Shown here one piece after another: positions 34,235-42,862 of a stretch of 64,000 nucleotides of DNA. Origin of the DNA: Ferrovibrio sp041906005 (GTDB lineage: Bacteria > Pseudomonadota > Alphaproteobacteria > Ferrovibrionales > Ferrovibrionaceae); the NCBI RefSeq assembly GCF_041906005.1, contig NZ_JAYRJY010000001.1:2356001-2420000 (forward strand). Direction: 5' to 3'. The notes below the pieces were generated by a model. That model searched no databases and had not been told where the DNA came from. It worked only from the letters and a program-made list of their open reading frames with translations. Positions within the stretch are counted from its first letter, which is position 1. Each line of letters opens with the position of its first letter. The position numbers and the translations under genes are program-made.

Positions 34235-34789
34235 ATGGCCAACGAGTCGAAATCTGGCGAGGCGAAGCCGAAAAACGCCAGGCCGGGGCATGACCCCGCG
34301 AAACGCACCAATGCGCCCAAGGCGCTGGGCGTGGCGCTCGGCCGCCTGACCAGGCCGGTCTTCAAGCAGCGCGGTGTGGCGCTGGCCGAGATCATCAACC
34401 GCTGGGCCGAAATCGCCGGGCCGCTGCTGTATGCCGAAACCCAGCCGGAAAAACTGATCTATGCCGCCGGGGCCGGCCATGCCGCCGCGCTGGAGATTTC
34501 CGTCAGCCCGGCCTTCGCGCTGGAACTGCAGCATCTCAGTCCGCTGATCATCGAAAAGATCAATGGCTATTTCGGTTACCGGGCGGTGGAGCGGCTGCGA
34601 CTCCGGCAGATGCCGATCACGCGCTCCGTCGGTGGTTCCGAGTCGCAACCGGCCCGCCGGCCATCGAGCCGGCCGTTAACCAGCGAGCAGCAGGCCCGAC
34701 TGGCCGCGTTGCTGGAGGGAGTCGAGGACAAGACCCTTCGACAAGCTCTTGAAAAGCTTGGCCGATCACTTTTCGGTGCGAGTCGCTGA
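34235..34789 (+). CDS. dciA: DUF721/DciA family protein
   Basis: The 184-residue protein carries the DUF721 core: LGVALGRLTRPVFKQRGVAL, IINRWAEIAGPLLYAETQPE and LEISVSPAFALELQHLSPLI, with the conserved W-x-x-I-x-G. DciA is the ancestral loader of the replicative helicase DnaB. A basic leader (1-30) and a C-terminal extension with SEQQARLAALLEGVEDKTL flank the domain. It precedes the DsbA-like and smc genes, a common alphaproteobacterial order. Confidence 0.85.
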   Translation: MANESKSGEAKPKNARPGHDPAKRTNAPKALGVALGRLTRPVFKQRGVALAEIINRWAEIAGPLLYAETQPEKLIYAAGAGHAAALEISVSPAFALELQHLSPLIIEKINGYFGYRAVERLRLRQMPITRSVGGSESQPARRPSSRPLTSEQQARLAALLEGVEDKTLRQALEKLGRSLFGASR

Positions 34790-34895
34790 GTCGCCTTGAG
34801 CGCGCCAGATTCTTGTGGATAACGGCAGAGTCCGGTTGCAGGCCGGACGGGCAACCATACAATGCCCCCTAGATGTAGGGGGTCGGAGCATCTCT

Positions 34896-35513
34896 ATGAA
34901 ATATATACAGCGTTTTATCCTGACCCTGGCGGTGATCCTGTTGGCCGGCCTGGGCGCCGAGGCCCGCGCTCAAGCTGCGTCCGCGGGGGCGGATCCCCGC
35001 CTGCAGGACATGGTGATCGGCAAGGCCGACGCGAAGATCACCATCATCGAATATGCCTCGCTGACCTGCCCGCATTGCGCCGCCTTCCATGCCGATATCC
35101 TGCCGGCCGTGAAGGCCGATTACATCGATACCGGCAAGGCGAAGCTGGTCTTCCGCGACTTCCCGCTCGACAACCTCGCCTTTGCCGGCGCCATCCTGGC
35201 CCGCTGCGGCGGGCCGGATCGTTATTTCACCTTCCTCAACGTGCTGTTCGCGCAGCAGCGCCAGTGGGCCACCGCTTCCGATCCGAAGGCGGCGTTGACC
35301 CAGATCGCGCGCCTGGGCGGCGTCTCGGCCGAGCAGTTCGACGCCTGCCTCGCCGACAAGGCGCTGGGCGACTACATCCTGAACTCGCGCCTGGAAGGCA
35401 ATCAGAAATTCAACGTCAACTCGACGCCGACGCTTATCATCAACGGCAAGACCGAGGCCGGCGTGCCCTCGCTCGACGAGTTGCGCAAGAAGCTTGACGC
35501 GCTGGCGAAGTAA
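34896..35513 (+). CDS. DsbA-family thiol:disulfide oxidoreductase
   Basis: The 205-residue protein has a signal peptide (MKYIQRFILTLAVILLAGLG, cleavage near ARAQA) and a thioredoxin fold with inserted helices. The redox site is CPHC in YASLTCPHCAAFHADILP, and the cis-Pro loop is NVNSTPTLIINGKTEAG. It resembles the Com1/DsbG-like proteins found next to smc in alphaproteobacteria. It acts in the periplasm, as oxidase or isomerase. The start at 34896 is chosen for the signal peptide. smc begins 31 bases after its stop. Confidence 0.9.
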   Translation: MKYIQRFILTLAVILLAGLGAEARAQAASAGADPRLQDMVIGKADAKITIIEYASLTCPHCAAFHADILPAVKADYIDTGKAKLVFRDFPLDNLAFAGAILARCGGPDRYFTFLNVLFAQQRQWATASDPKAALTQIARLGGVSAEQFDACLADKALGDYILNSRLEGNQKFNVNSTPTLIINGKTEAGVPSLDELRKKLDALAK

Positions 35514-35544
35514 TCGCCCGCGCAGTTTACGAAAGGGAGTCCCC

Positions 35545-38500
35545 GTGCAGTTCACCAAGTTGCGCCTGTCCGGTTTCAAGTCGTTCGTCGAGCCGACGGA
35601 TTTCATCATCCATCCGGGGCTCACCGGCATCGTTGGCCCGAATGGCTGCGGCAAGTCGAATCTGGTGGAAGCCCTGCGCTGGGTGATGGGCGAAAACTCG
35701 GCCAAGCGCATGCGCGGTTCGGGCATGGACGACATGATCTTTGCGGGCACGGCCACCCGGCCGGCCCGCAATATCTGCGAGGTGACGCTCACTCTCGATA
35801 ATGCCACGCGCACGGCGCCGTCGGCCTTCAACGAGCAGGAAGTGCTGGAGATCACCCGTCGTATCGAACGCGAGAAGGGTTCGGATTACAGCATCAACGG
35901 CAACGACGTGCGCATGCGCGACGTGCAGCTGCTGTTCGCCGACCTGGCCTCGGGCGCCAATTCGCCGGCCATGGTCAGCCAGGGGCGCGTCGGCGCCATC
36001 ATCAACGCCAAACCGACCGACCGCCGCATGCTGCTGGAAGAGGCGGCCGGCATTTCCGGCCTGCATTCTCGCCGGCACGAGGCCGAGTTGCGCCTGAAGG
36101 CCGCCGAGCAGAATCTGGAACGCGTGGTCGACGTGATCGGCCAGCTCGACAACCAGCTGCAGAGCCTCAAGCGCCAGGCCCGCCAGGCCAGCCGCTACCG
36201 CAACATCGCCGGCCAGATCCGCAAGACCGAGGCGATCCTGTTCCATCTCAAGCACCAGGCGCTGAAGAATGCTCTGGCCGAGGCCGAACAGGCCATGCAG
36301 GCCGCCGAGCGCGAAGTGGCCGACCGCACCCTGCAGGTGTCGGAAGCCCATGAAGCCGAGCGCATCGCAGCCGAAGCGCTGCCGCCGTTGCGCCAGCACG
36401 AAGCCGAGGCCGGCGCCAAGCTGCACCGCCTGACGGTGGCGCGCGAAGGTCTGGATGCCGAGGCCGCCCGCGCCCAGGACGCCGCCGAGCAGGTGCGCGC
36501 ACGACTGGTGCAGATCGCCTCCGATGCCGAGCGCGAAAGCGCCCTGTCGCTGGATGCCGAGGAAACCCTGACCCGCCTGAATGGCGAGACCGAACAGCTG
36601 GAAGCCCAGCGCGCCGGCGAGGGCGAGGCTCAGGCCGGTGCCGAAAGCGCCGTGGCCGAGGCCCAGGGCCGCGTCGATGAGCGGCAGGCCGAACTCGACC
36701 GGCTGACCGACCGCGCCGCCGAGGAGCAGGCCCAGCGCGCCCGCCTGCGTCAGGCCATCGAGGATGCCGAACGCCGGCTGGCCCGCCTGCGCAACCGCAT
36801 CGAGGAAATCGCCGGCGAAGAAGCACGGCTGAACGAACAGACCGAGGCGCTGGCCGAAGCCGAAAGCGCCAATGCCGAGGTGGAAGCCAAGCAGGCCGCG
36901 GTGGAAGCCGCCCGCGCCGCCCTGGAAACGGTCGAGGCCGATCATGCCGGCAAGCTGGAAGCCGCGCGCCAGGCCTATGAAACCGTGGAGGCCGAACAGG
37001 CCCGCCTGATCGAGGCCGCCCGCGCCGCCCTCGAGGCCGTCGAGGCCGAACACGCGCAGAAGATCGAGGCCGCCCGCGCCGCCCTGGCCCAGGCCGGCAA
37101 CGAGCATGAGCAGAAGATCGAGGCCGCCCGCGCCGCGCTGAACGCCGTGGAAGGCGAACACGCGCAGAAGATCGAAGCCGCGCGCGCCGGCCTGAACGCC
37201 GTCGAGGCCGAGCAGGCGCAGAAGATCGAGGCTGCCCGCGCCGGGCTCAATGCGGTCGAAGCCGAACATGCCGAGAAGATCGCCGCTGCGCGTCGCGGCG
37301 TCGAACAGGCCGAGGCCGAGCGGGCCGCCGTGGCCCAGGCCGAGCAGGCCGCGCGCGAGGCCTGGCAGGGCGTGCAGGGCGAACTCACCCGCCTGAAGGC
37401 GGAAGAGGCCGGCCTCACCAAGCTGCTCAAGCTGGACGAAAGCAATCTCTTCCCGCCGCTGATCGATCAGGTGACGGTGGAACCCGGTTTCGAGAAGGCG
37501 CTGGGTGCAGCCCTGGCCGACGAACTGAATGCCGCCACCGATCCCAATGCACCGATGCACTGGGATGCGCTGCCGCCCATGAGCGACGCGCCCGGCCTGC
37601 CCTTCGGTGCCGAACCCTTGTCGAAATACGTCACCGGCGCGGCTGCCCTGCAGCGTCGCCTCAGCCAGATCGGCGTGGTGGCCGACGATGCCGATGGTGC
37701 CCGCCTGCGCGCCGACCTGAAGCTGGGCCAGCGCCTGGTGACGAAGTCGGGCGCGTTGTGGCGCTGGGACGGCTTCACGGTGAAGGCCGGTGCGCCGACC
37801 TCGGCCTCGGTGAAACTGGAACAGCGCAACCGCCTGGCCGACCTGCGCGAGGAACTGCGCGGCCTGGAAGGCAAGCTCGGCGATGCCCAGCGCGCCTATG
37901 AAGCCGCGCGCCAGGCCACCGAGGCGGCGGCAACGGCCGAACGCGCCGCGCGTCAGGCCGTGCAGGCCGCGGAAGAAACCCGCAATGTCGCGCGCCAGCA
38001 GGCCGCCGGCGTGGTGCAGGCCGCCGAGCAGACCCGCAACGAAGCGCGCCAGCAGGCAACCTCTGTGGTGCAGGCGGCCGAACAGGCGCGCAACGAGGCC
38101 CGCGATCAGGCGGCGGCTCAGGTGCAGGTGGCCGAACGGGCCGCCGCCGAAGCGCGCGACCGCGCGGCCCAGGCCGTGGCGGCGGCCGAGCGCGAGCGCC
38201 AGGGCGCGCGCGACCATGCCAACCAGGGTATTGCCGCCGCCGAACGCGACCGCCAGAGCGCGCGCGAACAGGCGGCCCAGGCGATCACCATGGCCGAGCG
38301 CGAGCGTCAGGCTGCGCGCGACCGCGCCAACCAGGACATCGCCCGCGCCGACCGCGATCTCGATGCCGCCCGCGAATTGCAGGCAGAAGTCGTGCGCAAG
38401 GAGGCCGAACGCCAGTCGCGCCTCGCCGCGCTGGCCGAGCAGAAGCAGCAGACCGAGGCCGAGATCGCCGAGACCGAAGCGGCCCGCGCGGCTGAGGAAA

Positions 38501-39777
38501 CCGCGCTGGCCGCCATGCCGCCGGAAGACGAGGTCCGCCAGCTGATCGCCATGGTGCGCGACGAGGTGAACGCGCTGCGCCAGGCGCTGGCCGAACGCCG
38601 CGCCGCGCTGGAGCAGCTGCGCCGCGATTCAGAGGCCCGGGCCCGCCGGCTGGAAGCCATCGTCATCGAGCGCCGTGCCGCCATGGCGCGCAACGAAAGC
38701 GCCGCGCAGCAGCTCGAACAGCTCGGCGCCCGCCAGGCCGAGGCGACGGCGGAACTGGAAAAGCTGGAACAGATTCCGCGCGAGCTGGAAAGCCGCCGCA
38801 ACGCCCTGCTGGAACAGATTTCGCTGGCCGAGACCGAGCGCAACCAGGCCGCCGACCATCTGGCCAATGCCGAGGCCGCGCAGCAGCTCGCCGCGAAAAC
38901 CGCGCGCGAAATCGAGCAGCTGCTGGGCAGCGGCCGCGAGGCGCGCGTGAAGGCGGAAGCCGATCTGGAGCACCAGCGCGTCAGCTTGGACGAGCTGGCG
39001 ATCCGCGTGCGCGAGGTGCTCGACTGCACGCTCGAGCAGGTGCTGAAGGCCGGCGAGGTGGAAGACGACGAGGAATTCCCCGAGCTGCCGCAGGTGGAAA
39101 ACCGGCTCGAGCGCCTGCGCAAGGAACGCGATAACATGGGCCCGGTGAACCTGCGTGCCGAGCTGGAAGCCAACGAGGTGGAGGAGAAGCTCACCGCGCT
39201 TTCCACCGAGCAGACCGATCTGGTCGCCGCCATCGACAAGCTGCGCCAGGGCATCTCGTCGCTGAACAAGGAGGGCCGCGAGCGCCTGCTGGAAGCCTTC
39301 GAGAAGGTGAACGGCCATTTCCAGAAGCTGTTTGTCGAAGTGTTCGGCGGCGGCAAGGCACACCTTCAGTTGGTAGAGAGTGATGACCCTCTGCAAGCTG
39401 GCCTGGAAATCTATGCCTCGCCGCCGGGCAAGCGGCTGCAGATCATGTCGCTGCTCTCGGGCGGCGAGCAGGCGCTCACGGCTTTGTCGCTGCTGTTCGC
39501 GGTGTTCCTCACCAACCCGGCGCCGATCTGCGTGCTGGACGAAGTGGACGCCCCGCTGGACGACGCCAACGTCGAGCGCCTGTGCAACCTGATGGAGGCG
39601 ATGGCGCGCCAGACCGAGAATATCGGCGAGGGCACGCGCTTCGTGGTGGTGACCCACCATCCGATCACCATGGCGCGCATGGACCGCCTGTTCGGCGTCA
39701 CCATGGCCGAACGCGGCGTCTCCACGCTGGTCTCGGTCGATCTCGCCGGCGCCGAGGCGATGCGCGCCACGGCGTAA
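35545..39777 (+). CDS. smc: chromosome segregation ATPase Smc with extended arms
   Basis: At 1410 residues this Smc is well above the usual 1150-1200. The N-terminal ATPase half has Walker A VGPNGCGKSNLV and the arginine-finger region, followed by a coiled coil. The hinge lies at about 631-755 (FPPLIDQVTVEPGFEKALG to SALWRWDGFTVKAG). The C-terminal half has the signature LLSGGEQALTALSLL and Walker B ICVLDEVDAPLDDANV. The extra length is explained by eight 18-residue units on each side of the hinge (454-597 and 806-949). The start is the GTG at 35545, with GAAAGGGAG just upstream, giving VQFTKLRLSGFKSF. All ATPase motifs are intact, so it should be functional. Confidence 0.96.
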   Translation: MQFTKLRLSGFKSFVEPTDFIIHPGLTGIVGPNGCGKSNLVEALRWVMGENSAKRMRGSGMDDMIFAGTATRPARNICEVTLTLDNATRTAPSAFNEQEVLEITRRIEREKGSDYSINGNDVRMRDVQLLFADLASGANSPAMVSQGRVGAIINAKPTDRRMLLEEAAGISGLHSRRHEAELRLKAAEQNLERVVDVIGQLDNQLQSLKRQARQASRYRNIAGQIRKTEAILFHLKHQALKNALAEAEQAMQAAEREVADRTLQVSEAHEAERIAAEALPPLRQHEAEAGAKLHRLTVAREGLDAEAARAQDAAEQVRARLVQIASDAERESALSLDAEETLTRLNGETEQLEAQRAGEGEAQAGAESAVAEAQGRVDERQAELDRLTDRAAEEQAQRARLRQAIEDAERRLARLRNRIEEIAGEEARLNEQTEALAEAESANAEVEAKQAAVEAARAALETVEADHAGKLEAARQAYETVEAEQARLIEAARAALEAVEAEHAQKIEAARAALAQAGNEHEQKIEAARAALNAVEGEHAQKIEAARAGLNAVEAEQAQKIEAARAGLNAVEAEHAEKIAAARRGVEQAEAERAAVAQAEQAAREAWQGVQGELTRLKAEEAGLTKLLKLDESNLFPPLIDQVTVEPGFEKALGAALADELNAATDPNAPMHWDALPPMSDAPGLPFGAEPLSKYVTGAAALQRRLSQIGVVADDADGARLRADLKLGQRLVTKSGALWRWDGFTVKAGAPTSASVKLEQRNRLADLREELRGLEGKLGDAQRAYEAARQATEAAATAERAARQAVQAAEETRNVARQQAAGVVQAAEQTRNEARQQATSVVQAAEQARNEARDQAAAQVQVAERAAAEARDRAAQAVAAAERERQGARDHANQGIAAAERDRQSAREQAAQAITMAERERQAARDRANQDIARADRDLDAARELQAEVVRKEAERQSRLAALAEQKQQTEAEIAETEAARAAEETALAAMPPEDEVRQLIAMVRDEVNALRQALAERRAALEQLRRDSEARARRLEAIVIERRAAMARNESAAQQLEQLGARQAEATAELEKLEQIPRELESRRNALLEQISLAETERNQAADHLANAEAAQQLAAKTAREIEQLLGSGREARVKAEADLEHQRVSLDELAIRVREVLDCTLEQVLKAGEVEDDEEFPELPQVENRLERLRKERDNMGPVNLRAELEANEVEEKLTALSTEQTDLVAAIDKLRQGISSLNKEGRERLLEAFEKVNGHFQKLFVEVFGGGKAHLQLVESDDPLQAGLEIYASPPGKRLQIMSLLSGGEQALTALSLLFAVFLTNPAPICVLDEVDAPLDDANVERLCNLMEAMARQTENIGEGTRFVVVTHHPITMARMDRLFGVTMAERGVSTLVSVDLAGAEAMRATA
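36904..37335 (+). repeat. eight tandem 54-bp units in smc, arm before the hinge
   Basis: Seven clear and one degenerate 18-codon units, each beginning at 36904 plus multiples of 54. The unit reads EAARAALNAVEAEHAQKI with small changes. Units 3 and 5-7 are also very similar at DNA level, with cagaagatcgaggccgcccg recurring, pointing to recent tandem duplication. Confidence 0.92.
37960..38391 (+). repeat. eight tandem 54-bp units in smc, arm after the hinge
   Basis: Eight 18-codon units starting at 37960. The unit reads VQAAEQTRNEARQQATSV, drifting to IAAAERDRQSAREQAAQA. The period and count match the block before the hinge, while the sequence is unrelated and more diverged. Confidence 0.9.
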
Positions 39778-39800
39778 GGCGGCTCAGTCACTCCAATGTG

Positions 39801-39886
39801 TCATGCCCGGACTTGATCCGGGCATCCACGTTTTTCGTTTTTTATGTGTGCAAAGACGTGGATGGCCGGGGCAGGCCCGGCCATGA
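39801..39886. repeat. long imperfect inverted repeat downstream of smc
   Basis: Two 30-base arms (39801-39830 and 39857-39886), tcatgcccgg..ccatccacg type, are near-perfect inverted copies around a T-rich 26-base loop. Each arm also contains its own small GC hairpin. Elements beginning tcatgcccggacttgatccggg are dispersed in many alphaproteobacterial genomes. It lies between convergent smc and a pentapeptide gene, so it can also act as a terminator for both. Confidence 0.7.
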
Positions 39887-39906
39887 CGATCTTCATTGGA
39901 TGAAAC

Positions 39907-40842
39907 CTAAAGACTGCCCGCCGGATGGAAGCCGAAGGCACCGTCCAGCATGGCGCCGCGGAAATCGGCCTTGTCGATTTTCGCCCGGCCCAGATTGGCG
40001 CCCCGCAGATCGGTGCAGATCAGCTTCGCGCCGCTCAAATCCGCGCCGGCGAGGTTGGCTTCGGCCATATCCGCGCCGCTCAGGTCCGCATGGGCGAGAT
40101 TGGCGCCCGAGAGGTTGAGGCCGCGCAGGCGGGCGCGACTGCCGCGATTGCCGTCGCTGGCGATCCAGGCGGCATGATCGGCCACCAGACCATCCAGCAG
40201 TTCGGCGGTGATCGGCCGCGCCACGGCGCCGCCGGCCGCCTCGATCGCGTCGGCCATGCCGGCGCCCAGGTCGCTCAAGGCAAAACTGGCGCCGCGCAGG
40301 TCGGCGCCGCGGAAACTCACATTCTCCAGCCGGGCGAAGGCAAAGCTGGTGTCCTGCAGGTTGGCCTTCTCGAAGCTGGCATCCTGCAGCGTGGCGCCGG
40401 CGAAGCTGGCCCCGGTGATGCGGGCCTGATGCAGCCGCGTGATCTGGCCCAGATCGGAATGGCCGTCGTGATAGGGGCCGAGCCGGGCGCCGTCGAAACG
40501 GGTGCCCGACAGCACGGCGCGGCTCAGGTCAGCGCCGCGCAGATCGGCCCTGGCGAAATCGGCCTCGGTGAGATCGGCGGCCGTGAGGTCGCAGCCATGC
40601 AGTTCGGCTTCAAGGAAACTGCTTTCGCGCAGGTCGGAGCAGGACAGCCGGCAGAAGGGCAGATAGGCCTGGCGCAGGTTGCGTTTGGTCAGCTTGACGG
40701 CATCGAAATCGACCCGTTCCAGATGCAGCCGGCGGCCGATCCGCACCGATCCGCTCAGCGACTGCACATACCGCCCATGGGATTCCAGCCGCTCGCCGAG
40801 ATCGGCGGGGCAGGGGCTGTAGGGCGGGGGCACGACGTTCAT
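39907..40842 (-). CDS. second pentapeptide-repeat protein
   Basis: The 311-residue protein begins with a non-repeat segment (1-45, RYVQSLSGSVRIGRRL), then pentapeptide repeats (about 50-190: CDLTAADLTEADFARADLRG). A short linker (AIEAAGGAVARPITAELLD) leads to the leader LVADHAAWIASDGNRGSRARL, and a second repeat block (about 235-305) closes the protein. The L-x-x-H-x-x-W leader is the same as that seen twice in the pentapeptide protein at 7107-8297. The start at 40842 (MNVVPPPYS) removes a non-family leader. Its function is unknown. Confidence 0.83.
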   Translation of the reverse strand: MNVVPPPYSPCPADLGERLESHGRYVQSLSGSVRIGRRLHLERVDFDAVKLTKRNLRQAYLPFCRLSCSDLRESSFLEAELHGCDLTAADLTEADFARADLRGADLSRAVLSGTRFDGARLGPYHDGHSDLGQITRLHQARITGASFAGATLQDASFEKANLQDTSFAFARLENVSFRGADLRGASFALSDLGAGMADAIEAAGGAVARPITAELLDGLVADHAAWIASDGNRGSRARLRGLNLSGANLAHADLSGADMAEANLAGADLSGAKLICTDLRGANLGRAKIDKADFRGAMLDGAFGFHPAGSL

Positions 40843-40974
40843 GCGGCTCCGGGGTTGCGGCCCAGAGTATGACGCAGGTGCCCTCCCAAAGAGAATAGGG
40901 CTGATGCTAAATTTCTGGAGACGTACAGTCCGCCGCAGCGCGGTTTTGCCGCAGGCCCGGCGGGGCATCCGGCC

Positions 40975-41967
40975 CTAGAGCAGACCGGCAATCACCCGGT
41001 CGGGCGGGGCATGACCGTCGGCGAAGGTCTTGATGTTGATGATGACCTTCTCGCCCATGTCGATGCGGCCTTCCAGCGTGGCCGAACCCATATGCGGGAT
41101 GAGCAGCACGTTGTTCAGTTCCAGCAGCTTCGGGTTCACGGCGGGTTCATGTTCGAACACGTCCAGGCCGGCGCCGGCGATCTCGCCCTTGCGCAGCTTG
41201 CGCACCAGCGCGTTCTCGTCGATCACCTCGCCGCGCGCGGTGTTGACGATATAGGAATGCGGCGGCAGGAGATCGAGCCGGCGCGCCGACAGCAGGTGGA
41301 AGGTGGCCGGCGTGTGCGGGCAGTTCACCGAGATGATGTCCATGCGGGCCAGCATCTGGTCAAGGCTTTCCCAGTAGGTCGCCTCCAGCTCCTGCTCGAT
41401 GCTTTCATGCACGCGCTTGCGGTTATGGTAATGGATCGACAGGCCGAAGGCCTTGGCGCGGCGGGCGACGGCCTGGCCGATGCGGCCCATGCCGATGATG
41501 CCCAGCCGCTTGCCCCAGATGCGCTGACCCAGCATCCAGGTGGGCGACCAGCCCTCGAACTTGCCCTCGCGCAGGGCCTGCGCGCCTTCCACCAGGCGGC
41601 GCGGCACGGCCAGGATCAGTGCCATGGTCATGTCGGCGGTGTCTTCGGTCAGCACGCCGGGGGTGTTGGTGACGGTGATGCCGCGCCCGCGTGCGGCTGC
41701 CAGGTCGATATGGTCGACGCCGGTGCCGAAATTGGCGATCAGGCGGAAATTCGGGCCGGCATGGGCCAGGATGGCGCCATCGATGCGGTCGGTGATGGTC
41801 GGCACCAGCACGTCGGCGGTTTTCACCGCCTCGATCAGCTCGGCTTGTCCCATCGGCTTGTCGGCGATGTTCAGCCGGGTGTCGAACAGCTCCATCATCC
41901 GGGTTTCAATCGGATCCGGCAGCTTCCGGGTCACGATCACCAGGGGGCGCTTTTTCGGCGTTGGCAT
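40975..41967 (-). CDS. D-2-hydroxyacid dehydrogenase (glyoxylate/hydroxypyruvate reductase type)
   Basis: The 330-residue enzyme has the nucleotide-binding motif LGIIGMGRIGQAVARRAKAFG, catalytic Arg in VNTARGEVIDENAL, catalytic Glu in GLDVFEHEPAVNP and catalytic His in VLLIPHMGSATLEGR. The substrate segment NFGTGVDHIDLAAARGRGI and VTNTPGVLTEDTADMTMAL fit the GyaR/GhrB subgroup, which reduces glyoxylate and hydroxypyruvate. It lies on the minus strand with 132 bases before the pentapeptide gene. Confidence 0.9.
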   Translation of the reverse strand: MPTPKKRPLVIVTRKLPDPIETRMMELFDTRLNIADKPMGQAELIEAVKTADVLVPTITDRIDGAILAHAGPNFRLIANFGTGVDHIDLAAARGRGITVTNTPGVLTEDTADMTMALILAVPRRLVEGAQALREGKFEGWSPTWMLGQRIWGKRLGIIGMGRIGQAVARRAKAFGLSIHYHNRKRVHESIEQELEATYWESLDQMLARMDIISVNCPHTPATFHLLSARRLDLLPPHSYIVNTARGEVIDENALVRKLRKGEIAGAGLDVFEHEPAVNPKLLELNNVLLIPHMGSATLEGRIDMGEKVIINIKTFADGHAPPDRVIAGLL

Positions 41968-42087
41968 GACAGGCGTTTCCGGCTCCGCGGGAGGGGAGAT
42001 TATGAGCCCTCTCTAGCAGATCGACCCGACCGAGACAAACCTCGGCCGGGTCGAAATCGGCTGCCGCAAGGGTAGCCCAAGCGTAGA

Positions 42088-42143
42088 CCTTGGTCCGGGG
42101 GGCGAAATGCTCCGTTCGTATGCGAATGGAGCCCGGATCAAGG
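42088..42143. repeat. nested inverted repeat between lipoprotein and dehydrogenase genes
   Basis: Outer arms ccttggtccggg (42088-42099) and cccggatcaagg (42132-42143) pair with one mismatch. Inner arms gctccgttcg and cgaatggagc pair around loop tatg, with one G-T. The gatccggg core recalls the element at 39801. It can end the minus-strand lipoprotein transcript, though no T-run follows. Confidence 0.5.
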
Positions 42144-42158
42144 GCTTACTGCCCCAAA

Positions 42159-42758
42159 TTACCGCACATACAGCGGCATATACTGGCGGATGTTGCGTTC
42201 CAGCTCGCGGTTCACGTCCATCATGGTCTCGCGCACCAGGCCGTGGATGATCAGGTCGCGGTCGTTCAGGGTCGCCTTCTCGCTCATCGAGCCGGAGCGG
42301 CGGGCCGCCGCCGAGGCTTCGCCGACCCGGAAGCCGCGGGAATCGCGGATCTCGACGGCCATTTCCACCTCGGTATCGAAACGGGCGATCTGGTCCTCGG
42401 TGAAGCTGCCGCGCAGGCCCGGGGTCTTCTTCAGGTCCACCTCGGTCACGGCGGCCTTCTTGATGATCACGGTGACGCGGTTCTGCTGGCTGTTGTCCAG
42501 CGCGACGCGGTCGCGGGTCCAGCGGGCCGCCACCACGGAGGGCGGCTGCGGGATGCTCAGCTCGATATGCGGCGGCTGGGCCGACGGCTGGTATTCCTGG
42601 ATGGTCTCGACCGAGCTGGCGGCGAAGGTCAGCTTCGGCTGGTTCTCGAAGGTGATCTCGGGCAGCAGCAGTTTTTGTGGCGGTTCGCTGGCGCAGGCGG
42701 CGACGGCCAGGCCTAGGCCAAAAACGGCCAGCAGGCGGCGAAGGGAAGCGAGGCGCAT
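42159..42758 (-). CDS. putative outer-membrane lipoprotein
   Basis: The 199-residue protein has a type II signal with lipobox LAVAAC (lipidated Cys22), followed by ASEPPQ. The +2 residue is Ala, which favours the outer membrane. The rest contains LLLPEITFENQPKLTFAASS, a Ser/Pro-rich linker and a predicted alpha/beta domain ending in VNRELERNIRQYMPLYVR. No catalytic motif is seen. The domain is not recognised. The start at 42758 (MRLASLRRLL) gives the lipobox at the normal distance. Confidence 0.75.
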   Translation of the reverse strand: MRLASLRRLLAVFGLGLAVAACASEPPQKLLLPEITFENQPKLTFAASSVETIQEYQPSAQPPHIELSIPQPPSVVAARWTRDRVALDNSQQNRVTVIIKKAAVTEVDLKKTPGLRGSFTEDQIARFDTEVEMAVEIRDSRGFRVGEASAAARRSGSMSEKATLNDRDLIIHGLVRETMMDVNRELERNIRQYMPLYVR

Positions 42759-42862
42759 GGAATCTCTCCCGTGTCGTGGGGGTGGCGTTTCAAATAGGCC
42801 GGCAAATGGGGCGAATTCAAGGCCCGGCAATGGCGGGATTCGGCCAAAACTCCGGAATTCCG

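Noticed and set aside
35527..38217. An 896-residue open frame on the minus strand opposite smc
   Set aside because: It mirrors the Smc coiled coil; the Leu/Gly-rich repeats come from the 54-bp units read backwards. No start signal or family features.
36904..38391. CRISPR-like or satellite array
   Set aside because: The 54-bp units are in frame in smc, without spacers, and encode coiled coil.
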